Assembly (NCBI RefSeq): GCF_024713975.1
Contig: NC_091107.1
Location: forward strand, 12,141,501-12,205,500
Length of the DNA stretch: 64,000 bases
Source: Paralichthys olivaceus
Taxonomy: Eukaryota > Chordata > Actinopteri > Pleuronectiformes > Paralichthyidae
Direction of reading: 5' to 3'
The translations under genes and the position numbers were made by a program. Numbering within the stretch: the stretch's first letter is position 1; every line of letters begins with the position of its first letter. Positions 14,101 through 21,755 of the stretch are shown here, piece after piece. The notes beneath the pieces are model-generated. The model saw nothing but the letters and a program-made list of their open reading frames with translations. It did not search any database and was not told the DNA's origin.

Positions 14101-14235
14101 CATGTTTCCGTCTTTGATCAGGTCTTTGATAAACCTGTTGGTTCGCTCCAGCTCTATCTCGTGGCACTGCAGTCGCTCCCTGAACTCCGGACTGTCCAGG
14201 AAAGAATCACTAAACTCCAGTGTCGGCAGACCCAT
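1865..14235 (-). CDS. ARHGAP42: ARHGAP42 (GRAF3), Rho GTPase-activating protein, 23 coding exons
   Basis: Rho-family GAP that accelerates GTP hydrolysis, chiefly on RhoA; the mammalian orthologue restrains smooth-muscle contractility. Exons in transcript order: 14082-14235, 12002-12097, 11849-11910, 9750-9821, 8258-8359, 8049-8159, 7497-7601, 6829-6958, 6627-6727, 6038-6147, 5833-5911, 5564-5603, 5363-5425, 5200-5274, 5033-5117, 4888-4946, 4682-4787, 4308-4467, 4078-4228, 3004-3708, 2754-2913, 2169-2248, 1865-1953. The sum is 2895 nt, or 964 aa; human is about 874. It starts [14 protein letters not shown] spans roughly residues 1-262, PH 265-373 ([12 protein letters not shown]), RhoGAP 388-575 with the arginine finger in GLYRTGG, a Ser/Pro linker 576-905, and SH3 908-964 ([15 protein letters not shown] to the stop). 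The extra length is mainly the 705-nt serine-rich exon. GRAF paralogues ARHGAP10/26 are less likely because of the residue match and the TRPC6 neighbour. Confidence 0.95.
3004..3708 (-). other. ARHGAP42: Serine-rich linker exon of ARHGAP42 with poly-Ser trinucleotide tract
   Basis: A 235-codon exon encodes the disordered linker between RhoGAP and SH3. It opens with a conserved [13 protein letters not shown]-type start and SLSSHSSE, then becomes Ser/Pro/Ala low complexity. An AGG/AGA-rich run at about 3058-3092 (plus strand) encodes an uninterrupted serine stretch near the 3' end. The reverse strand shows an acidic open frame at 3276-3470, which is a composition shadow. Confidence 0.85.
4470..4492. 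repeat. (CA)n microsatellite serving as acceptor tract of ARHGAP42 exon 18
   Basis: On the minus strand a TG dinucleotide run ends in TTTGTGTAG immediately before the exon that starts at 4467. It replaces a conventional pyrimidine tract. Confidence 0.7.
7073..7180 (+). repeat. Dispersed repeat family C fragment in ARHGAP42 intron
   Basis: Contains AGGATTACGCAAAAACTAC and then CGAAACTTGGTGGACGGATG, closely matching copies at 29684-29990 and 60896-61110. I recognise this as a common teleost dispersed repeat type, but I cannot assign its class without a library search. Confidence 0.6.
8640..8900. repeat. Probable degenerate dispersed repeat in ARHGAP42 intron
   Basis: The stretch includes CAATCCAGCCAGTGGTTGTT and a 'GTTTGGTCCACAGCGG...GACCCGCTGAC' segment. 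These resemble a widespread teleost repeat. There is no second copy in the window, so the call rests on recognition only. Confidence 0.3.
10518..10560. repeat. 11-bp tandem repeat, about 3.9 copies
   Basis: CACGTCTTGGT is repeated head to tail without mismatch until the last unit, within an ARHGAP42 intron. Confidence 0.9.
10862..10940. repeat. (GA)n-rich low-complexity tract
   Basis: Imperfect GAGAGA run on the plus strand inside an ARHGAP42 intron. It creates long spurious Arg/Glu and Ser/Leu frames on the two strands. Confidence 0.9.
11050..11108. repeat. (CA)n microsatellite
   Basis: CACACA run interrupted by two CATATA units, then uninterrupted to TTGTGC. It is intronic in ARHGAP42. 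Confidence 0.95.
12225..12600. repeat. Dispersed repeat family B, copy 1
   Basis: Shares ordered segments with 55262-55572: CAGCTGTCCATTATGATG... and TTTTATAGCATCAA, then a segment on ancient-style bases GGTCCAAGTCCC, GCCACCAGAGGG and TTCAGTCTATGCT. The GCCACCAGAGGGC block also recurs at 19078-19180. It is intronic in ARHGAP42. The class is unknown. Confidence 0.55.
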
Positions 14236-14771
14236 CGCTTGATTTCACACTCCCAGGTTTCAGATGAATAAAGCACGCGCTCCTCTGCTGTGGATTCCCG
14301 GGGAGAATCTGTTTCACTGAAGAGATGTTAGGTCAGAACTTTCTTCCAGCTCCTTTCACTCTTTTTCCCACAGAACTTCCGGACACTGGAACACAGCAGA
14401 GCCCCGGACTCAGGCGCGTTGGCTCGGCTACACACACGACGAGCTCCGCGCTGCTCTCCTCGCCTTTTAAATGAAATGTTCAAGTGTAACGTCGCTCTGA
14501 CTTGATAGAAACTTCCCGGCAGACATGTGAAACTTCCACCGCCACAAACAAAGCAGCTGCCCCAGTATCATACGTCACACAGCTGTGGACAGAGGCTGCG
14601 CTGCGACTCCGCACAAGGCTCCCACTGTAGCCTTGTTACTATGGGAACGGGAGACTCCTGCTGGCGCGTGATAAAATCAAAGTTTGCCAAATAAGAACAA
14701 TTCAAAAAAAAAAAACTTAATACACAGAATGCATAAATGTAACAACACGTTCTCACTCTGTTAACAAATAT

Positions 14772-14929
14772 TTATGTGTGTGTGTGCGTTTATACATATA
14801 TTCACGTTGTATTATTTATATATATTTAATTTATATCCATATGTACTGTATAGTGTGTGTGTGTGCGTTTACACATATATTCACGTTTTAGTATTTATAT
14901 ATATTTAATGTATATCCATATGTACTGTA

Positions 14930-14963
<34 letters not shown>
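14772..14963. repeat. 79-bp tandem dimer followed by (TG)n
   Basis: Two near-identical units, anchored by GCGTTT at 14786 and 14865 and by TGTACTGTA at 14842 and 14921, give a 79-bp period. The second unit runs into a pure TG repeat at about 14932-14963. Confidence 0.85.
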
Positions 14964-14964
<1 letters not shown>

Positions 14965-14989
14965 CTCGTTTTATCACCTTGTAGGACCT

Positions 14990-15170
14990 TTTTCAGTATA
15001 AACACTGACCTTGTTTGGACCAGCTGACCTCATGGGGACCAAAGCCCCTATGAGACAAAACGTTATTTTTGAGGGTTGGGTTAAGATGTGAATTGTGGTT
15101 AGGGTTAGACATGAATTGGTGATGATTAAGGCTAGCGATATGCTTCTAACAGCTAACATTTTGAATCTGT
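14990..15170. repeat. Teleost dispersed repeat with telomere-like GGTTAGGGTTAG
   Basis: Contains 'GGACC...CTCATGGGGACCAAAGCCC' followed by 'GGGTTGGGTT...GTGGTTAGGGTTAG'. I recognise this arrangement as a frequent teleost repeat, often next to TG microsatellites as it is here. Confidence 0.5.
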
Positions 15171-15954
15171 TGCACCTCTTTTGATATAATAAATTATGCA
15201 GCAAAAACACAATTTAATCAGACCACCTTACATATGGGGTACCTGTATGTGTAACTTTAAAGTGTTGCAAAGAATTTTCACAGGGGTTCTAAAGCAAATA
15301 CTTTTACTGTGAATAAGATTGTTGTTTATAAAAGATAAAAAATATGAACCTTTTCTTACTGTTATCTGTTATCTGTTATCTGGGAACTGTCCTTGTACAA
15401 ACTGCATAGCATGACAAAATAACCCGATATGCACACACAATTGTGAAAGTATGTGGCAGATAAGGTTGAAATTATGTCATTACTCCCCTTTTCACAAGTA
15501 TAAGTTCCCTGCTGAGACGTTACAGGCTCAAACAGAGTCTCAGATGTGAAAGAAATACAGTTGGGATTTGTGCCAGCTGGAAACCAGGCAGCGCAGAGCA
15601 TTACTGAGTGCTGCCCAAATGCTTCGGGGCAACCACTGAATAGACACGTTTTCTCTCTTTTGTGACAACTTGCACTTGCTACGGTACAAACTGTACCTCA
15701 CTGATGCAAGACATGATTTAGACATGTTTCCTTGGAAACAAGGCTCAGCTCAGTATTTCTTACTTGCTGAGAAGCACAAGTCACTCGGATTATGTTCCCT
15801 TATTAAAACTGTGCAAGCAGCCACTGCAAAGCTTCAGCTCTCTGTTGGTGCTTTATTGTCTCAGTTGGTAACCACTGTATGGGCTCTGTAGAAGAATAGG
15901 ATGCCATGACTACTGCAGTAAACAAACTTCAACTCTATATAATGCCTGGCACAC

Positions 15955-18096
15955 ATGTTCACACATAGGGAAACTGAAATTGAAGACATTCAGGAGCCAG
16001 GAGACAAAATGTTCATCCAAAATGCCAACCCACAACACCCACATCGCCACGAATTCCTTCTGCGTTGTCGACCCTACAGGGGGGAGCTGCCGTCCGTGGC
16101 AGGTAAAGGTCTGATGCTTTGTTGATGGTGTTATTCTGGGATCAGAATATAAACTGCGTCTAATCAATATTTTCTTTTGTCATACAAGTAATACGGCCTT
16201 TCATATTGTACATATTGTGTATATATTGTCCTTATAGGTGAATATTTTATCTTTCTTGTTCCTGGTCTGCCAAAGATGTTCTTAATGTGTGTCATAATGA
16301 TTCTCTGAATGTCTGGTTCAGTTCAGAGATGCATCATTATTCATAATTAGTTTTATTTCCTGTAATGTCCTGCTTGGACAATGTGACTTTGCCCTTAGAG
16401 GGTTTTTGGGCAGTTCTCCTTCACATTCACACAGATATTATACACGACATTTGTTTTGTATGTGGAATGTATGTATCAGTGATTCATCACATCAACAGAC
16501 CCAGTTCATTCTAATCAAATATGTTGTGGATCAGGTTTGTTCACAACTTCAATACAATAAAAATAAGATAATTTGACATTAGAAAGAAGAGAGAAAGAAT
16601 GTAAATAAGAGAAAATAATCTATTTCTGTCATTTTGCTTAATCTGAGTGCAATTTTCTGAAAGAATATATTCAGATGTCAGTTACATTTTTTACATCATT
16701 ACCATCATAGAAATTACTTTTTCCTGTTATTTTTTACCATTACTTTTAAACTAAATGGGCCCATGAACTACAACACTAATCATTATTATTTAAACAAAGA
16801 TTACAAACATTCTAGATAAAAAAGTCTGATTGGAAGCATTTCAGTAAATATTAAGTGAGATTATTACAGTGGTGACAATGTGTAAATTGGAAATCGTATT
16901 CAAAATAATTTTTTAAATATCAATAACTAATTATAACTTCTCAATACTGTTTCATTTTAAACATTTACACTACAGACCGGAATAACTTTTTGTTACGTCC
17001 TGACTTCCGCAGGATTGCTCCTCTACCCGGACACTCCTGCTAAGATGGAAACCACGTCACAACAGGCGTTCTGCTTCAGGCCTGTCCCACAACAAGATAG
17101 AGGCAAAGGTCTTATCTCAGCCCGCAGTGTACACTCACCATATCTGTTTTGAGATAAGCAGCGACTAATGTTTGTGTGGACGTATGAATGTTTAAGTGTT
17201 GACAGTCGACATGTCCGGCAATGTGTTGTGTGTCATACACATGAGAGGGTGTTTTGGAAAAGATCATGTGAGGGCTAGTTATATGAGTTGTTTTTTTTCT
17301 TTCATTTAAAAGTTAAATCAATTGTATCTTAATATAATAAATACGCTGTAATTTTAGTGAGATGATACTGGAGGAGTTAACATTTAGAATAGAACAGAAA
17401 TACTGTAAATATGTTTAGGATATGAGGGTGTATCCTTTAGTGTAAATGTACATTTAAGTTAAAAACTGCCACTAAGATGAAACATTACACGACAAATGGT
17501 GTGACAGTATAACATTTATCAGCTGCATGTATATGGATTGTTATAAGTTTTAAATTTGTGAAGCTTTTATACATGTTTCATGTTGTTTCCTTAGACAGAA
17601 AGATTTGTTGTTTCATGGGACATTTCATATCTGTGTTGAAATTGAAGCATTTAACAAGTTCATGATTACCTTCAGGAAGCCATATCACCCAGAGCACACA
17701 GCAGGAGTCCCACTGTCCTCATCCCCCAGCCTCGAGACAAACAGGAAGAGGAAACAGCAGCGGGAACAGGGAACCAGGGGAGGAGGCGACAGCAGTGAAA
17801 AATGAACAAGATACAGCAGAGATGCAGTCTCAGTATCAGAAGGATTTCCCTCCTCCGTCCTGCTGCCGCAGGAGGCGAACGCCCGCCCTCCCGCAGCCGG
17901 ACAACATCGGCATCAACCCGGCCTTCAGGTGGGAGAGAGTTATACTAACACCACAGTGTACTTTAGCATTGTGTACAGGACAGCTCATCAGAGTTTGTCT
18001 GTTTTGGTTCACAGGATCGAGTTTAACACAGTTCAAAGAGAGACTTACCCTGGTTGGCCCATCATGAAACCCAGGTATGCTGGGCCAGAGGACTGA
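15955..18096 (+). CDS. Unnamed small protein, three-exon gene model (160 aa)
   Basis: I do not recognise this gene. Exons 15955-16102, 17676-17928 and 18015-18096 join in phase 1 and phase 2 with consensus GT-AG sites (GGCAG/gtaaag, ttcag/GAAG, TTCAG/gtggga, cacag/GATC). They give 483 nt with one stop (TGA 18094-18096). The start ATG at 15955 has A at -3 and follows an in-frame TAA at 15940; ATG 16009 is an alternative. AATAAA at 18299-18304 lies about 200 nt after the stop. The protein is hydrophilic with no signal peptide or membrane span. The middle exon is low complexity (Gln/Ser/Pro/Arg). The best-conserved-looking parts are QYQKDFPPP, DNIGINPAFR and the C-terminal ETYPGWP. The QYQKDF element loosely resembles the Mn-type motifs of microtubule-binding proteins such as SAXO/MDM1; this is weak inference only. 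Extra exons may be missing. Confidence 0.5.
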
Positions 18097-18298
18097 AAGC
18101 AGCCCCGTCCGGACAACCACACATGGCTTCTGAAAGAAAGTCTCAACCATGTGTGAGAAATCAGCCTGTCACCCCAGACCCACTTGTGATATGTTTTTTT
18201 AATCATTTTCTGTTTGTTATTATTATAGTAGAATTTATTGCCATGAATCCTAGTTTATTCTTGTGATGATGTCATAATCATATAATGCCTTGCACAGC

Positions 18299-18304
18299 AA
18301 TAAA
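18299..18304 (+). terminator. Candidate polyadenylation signal AATAAA of the unnamed small gene
   Basis: The first AATAAA after the stop at 18096. Its spacing is typical of a short 3' UTR. Confidence 0.5.
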
Positions 18305-18424
18305 CAGGATTTTACTAAGCAGTGAAAAACATACCAGTTTTATTGGTTCTTATTTTGTGCTTGTTACCTAATCATGAACTACGCTGTAACTCTAAGATTT
18401 TTAATCTTAATCAGTTAAAAGTAC

Positions 18425-18776
18425 ATTGCATAGAACACCCCTCACCTCACCCTCTCCTTCCAAACATGAAACAGAACCTGTGGTAGCTTCTTGTCATAAA
18501 ATCTCAAAAGCTTTTATGACAAGAAGCTACCACAGGTTCTGTTTCATGTTTGTCCAGTCTGGACTACTGTAAAAAACATGGCGGCCTCGGTAGAGGGGAC
18601 CCCCCCGATGTAAATATAAAGTATTCAAATATAAAGGGCCTTTTCTGGGGTAAAGAAAACTACAATTCATATAATTTAGATGAAACGAACTAGTGAAAAC
18701 ATCATGAGGATTATTCTACATTAAATTTCTAGTTTATAGTTCCCTTTCACCTAAATCTTACACACTGGACCTTTAA
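18425..18776 (+). mobile_element. MITE-like family A, copy 1 (5'-truncated, carries internal hairpin)
   Basis: Collinear with the full copy at 63220-63594: ACACCCCTCACCTCACCCTC, then ACATGGCGGCCTC, GATGTAAATATAAAGTATT and the terminal CTTACACACTGGACCTTTAA. The outer 5' terminal repeat is not recognisable. A 41-bp inverted duplication replaces part of the interior. No coding capacity is present, so it is presumably non-autonomous. Confidence 0.75.
18461..18552. repeat. Perfect inverted repeat, 41-bp arms, 10-nt spacer
   Basis: Arm one 18461-18501 starts CAAACATGAAACAG and ends CATAAAA. Arm two 18512-18552 is its exact reverse complement. The spacer is TCTCAAAAGC. RNA from either strand would fold into a mismatch-free stem-loop. 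Confidence 0.95.
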
Positions 18777-19077
18777 GACATGATTAGAGTGAAAAAGAAG
18801 TGAGGTATGTGTTGTTTTCTCAGTTGCATTGATGAGTCATGACGAGACATTCTACATCAGCTTGAAGAAAAACAATCCTCTTGATGACCCATACCGGAAA
18901 CATGACCTGCCTCTGCGGGAAGGATCAGGGATCAAACATCTGAAATAAAACTCCACACTACTAAGAATTTGATGAGTTTGAAATCAAACTTTAAAAGTGA
19001 CATCCTGCACATTCTAATTTAGCTTCCATGTTATACAGAAATTAAGCTAAAATATTTCAGATAAAGATGCTGTTTTC

Positions 19078-19180
19078 TCCTTGTCCAGCCAGCCACCAGA
19101 GGGCAGTCAAGATGATTTGGCTTTACTTTCAGGAAGCTGTCCTGTCTTGAATCTTCATTCAGTCTATATTCTGGACACGA
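19078..19180. repeat. Dispersed repeat family B, partial copy 2
   Basis: Carries CAGCCAGCCACCAGAGGGCAG, then AAGATGATTTGGCTTTACTTT and CATTCAGTCTATATTCTGG. These correspond to segments at about 12500-12580 and 55525-55572. Confidence 0.55.
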
Positions 19181-19878
19181 TTTCTTGTATTTTGTAGTTA
19201 TCATTGTTGTTGTTTTTGCTTTCAAAAAAGTGAACATGTGTAAAAAACAACAACCTCCATTGGCTCAGAACAAAAATTAAAATAAAAATCAAGCCTTAAT
19301 TAACTAATGCAGTTTCACCTTTAATTATTCTTATTGGTGGCCTCTACATTTGTTTGATGACGTATATATTTCCATTGCAATTACACAGCACCATTGCTAG
19401 TGCCAGAAATAAAAACATATTACAACAGAGTGAAATGCCGCTAATTACAAATAGAACAAGTGGACATTTTTAGTAACTTAAACTGACGATGAATGAGGAC
19501 ACCGAGAAGTTTCTAAAACTTTGGTAACAATCTCTTGAGTATAGAAGGAGCGTTGCACAAAATCCTCTTCAGTGGGTTTCACCACATATGATGCCTTAAA
19601 AAGTCCTCATTGGTAAAAGTCTGTATGACACAGAGACGTTAAACTGTCAGCCTGCCATACGTCCTAACATGTGCAAACCTCATCAGTTCAACTTTCTTTC
19701 ACTGCCTTCTTGGCTTCACATTCGAGGAGCAGCTGCACTGAACATCTGGCACAAGCTGCACATGAACCAGGTGAGAGGCTTCTTCTTCTTCTTCTTCGTT
19801 TGGTTTACCGGCGGGTGGCAACCAACGTTAAGGTGCATCACCGCCATCAAGGTGGGAGTCGTGTTGCTTTACACGGTT

Positions 19879-20577
19879 TCACCTCCTGTCCCGGTGCCTG
19901 CTCCTGTCCCGGTACCTGCTGTCGTCCCTCTCTCTGCCTCTGTCCCGGTCGTCTCTCCTCCCTCTGCTGCCCCAATCCCCCTCCCTGTGTCGGTCCCGGT
20001 CCTCCCTGTCTCTCGCCCCGTGTCTCTCCCACTCCCTGCCTCCAGCTCCCCGGTCCTGCACCAGACCCACACCGAGGTGGATGGGTTTACGGAACGGCCT
20101 GTCCCTGCCCCCGAACCGCAGCTGCCCGGACTCCTTCTTCCCTCCCTGCCCGCCGCCGAGCCGCCGCGGGACCCACCCCTTGAGGGTCCTCTCCTGTTCG
20201 AAATCCACGAACACTTCGTACTGGTCCACCACCAGTTTGTTGGCGTCCCGGCGGGCCCGGACAACAGAGCGCTCCTCCTTGTACTCGATGAAGGCGTATC
20301 TTTTGGAGAAGCCCGTGACGATGTCCCGGACCAGCCGGAGCCGCTGGATGTCTCCGTACTTGGAGAAGATCTGGTGCAGCTTCTCCTCGTCGGTCTGGGG
20401 GTTCAGACGAGACACGAAAAGAGTGAGCAGCGGATCTCCAGCGACACCCTTGTTGGGCTTGTATCGGGCACCCATAGCCCTCCACACGGCCCGGTCATGA
20501 GGCTCCAAGTCCGTCCCGTCGATGCTGCCAGCCTTAAGAGGATCATACACCTTCGCTATGGGACTCCAGTCAACCAT
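19879..20577 (-). CDS. SNRNP35: SNRNP35, U11/U12 small nuclear ribonucleoprotein 35 kDa
   Basis: Component of the U11/U12 di-snRNP of the minor (U12-type) spliceosome, related to U1-70K. The CDS is one uninterrupted frame of 232 aa; human is about 246. I chose ATG at 20577 because MVDWSPIAKVYDPLKAGSI aligns with the family start; the open frame extends only three codons upstream without an ATG. One RRM spans residues about 50-130, with RNP2 LFVSRL and an RNP1-like KRYAFIEY. The conserved GWVPRRLGGG and GGKKESGQLRFGGRDRPFRKP follow, then an Arg/Asp/Glu/Gly-rich tail ending RHRDRR. RNP1 has Arg where the family has Gly. A GT donor-like CGA/gtgagtag at 20720 suggests a noncoding 5' exon upstream of 20720. 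The long Pro/Val frame on the opposite strand (19669-20706) is its shadow. The expected location is the nucleus. Confidence 0.95.
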   Translation of the reverse strand: MVDWSPIAKVYDPLKAGSIDGTDLEPHDRAVWRAMGARYKPNKGVAGDPLLTLFVSRLNPQTDEEKLHQIFSKYGDIQRLRLVRDIVTGFSKRYAFIEYKEERSVVRARRDANKLVVDQYEVFVDFEQERTLKGWVPRRLGGGQGGKKESGQLRFGGRDRPFRKPIHLGVGLVQDRGAGGREWERHGARDREDRDRHREGDWGSRGRRDDRDRGRERDDSRYRDRSRHRDRR

Positions 20578-21755
20578 TTTCACCAAAGACGAAGCTGCGA
20601 GCGTCTCCTTTCATACACGAGCTCCAGATTGTTCCCTGAGAGCAACCGGTTGTTGCGCGTCCGTCCACAAAAACAGCCCGTAGTGAAACGAGCCATCGCA
20701 TTATAATAGTTCCTACTCACTCGATTTGATCTGACACCAGTTTGAACATCAACGCTGGGAACAGGCGGACCCACAATTATTACCTATGGTGACATCTGTA
20801 ATAATACTCAGATAAAAACGTGTCTAATTATTTGCAATGTTTGTGGATTAATATGCAGAGTAACAACAAAAACATCACAACTACTATATTCTACAAATAT
20901 CAACAGACTACAAAAGCTACTAAAATTAATATACACTCCACAAATACCTGCCCTTTCACCAGAAACTGTTGAAAAGTGAAATGTGAAGGAGACAAGTCAT
21001 TGCTCACAAATAAAAGTTTCTATTAAAAAAACTGATGTTGAAATGTCCACAATAAGTAATCCTGTCTACTTTACTGCTGCAAACAATAGCACGTGGGACC
21101 AATAACCCGTTACAGAACACATTTTGATTTAAGGCAGGGACTTAAGTAATATTAGTAATGTTGATTATGGTTCCATTCCATTCAAAGTTCCAGCTCAGGG
21201 GACCTATCCATGCAAGCCTGCTGACAACCAAATGACAACACTTAAATGTCATCTCTTAATGGTATGACAAGTCAAAAGCAGAATTTCCTGTTTCATCTGT
21301 GGTTAATTCTGGAGCCTGATCGTCACATTTGAGACAGTATGACACCAGGACACATACACAAGTTAAATGTGTCTGAATAATACACCTCTCTCGTGGTAAA
21401 TTTGACCATTACACATCTAAAAAAACTAAAAAAAACTCCAGGGCAACACTTTACAAAAACATGTTTTTAATAAAACTGTGAAAACACTTCTCTTTTTGCT
21501 CCACATTGAATCAGTTCTTAGAAAATCATAAAGATACTGTCAACCCTCTGCTATGTACAATGAAGTTTGTATTTTATCAGTCTATAATCTAATGTACAGC
21601 AATTCAATTGGTGAAAAAAACTTTCTTGGTTTCACAGCTGAATTTAATCTGCTGTAGTTTTCACTGGCACAGATTTTCTGTCTCAACTAAATGTACAGAA
21701 GTTCATCAGCCCAGCACCTCAGCTCTGCTCCCACTTCATCAGCCTCAGATTTCCA
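20578..21755. other. Region between SNRNP35 5' side and BUD13 3' end
   Basis: Contains the presumed SNRNP35 noncoding exon and promoter (to about 20800) and the BUD13 3' UTR (left of 21756). AT-rich, with no other gene or clear repeat seen. Confidence 0.5.

Larger units (their letters stand above)
14236..15954. other. Divergent intergenic region, ARHGAP42 5' side to unnamed small gene
   Basis: The first 320 bp upstream of the ARHGAP42 start codon are relatively GC/CpG rich, as expected for its 5' UTR and promoter. The rest is AT-rich with a 79-bp tandem dimer, a TG run and a teleost-type repeat at about 14990-15170. The segment TATATAATGCC sits shortly before the start codon at 15955. I see no other gene. 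Confidence 0.5.
18097..19878. other. Convergent intergenic region, unnamed gene to SNRNP35
   Basis: Holds the 3' UTR of the small gene to about 18320, a MITE-like element with an internal perfect hairpin (18425-18776), a family B fragment (19078-19180) and AT-rich DNA. The SNRNP35 3' UTR should occupy part of 19400-19878. No further gene is visible. Confidence 0.5.

Noticed and set aside
19669-20706. 345-aa open frame on the plus strand, rich in Pro and Val
   Set aside because: It is antisense to SNRNP35, and its Pro/Val/Ser composition is the mirror of the Arg/Asp/Gly tail. It has no recognisable domain.
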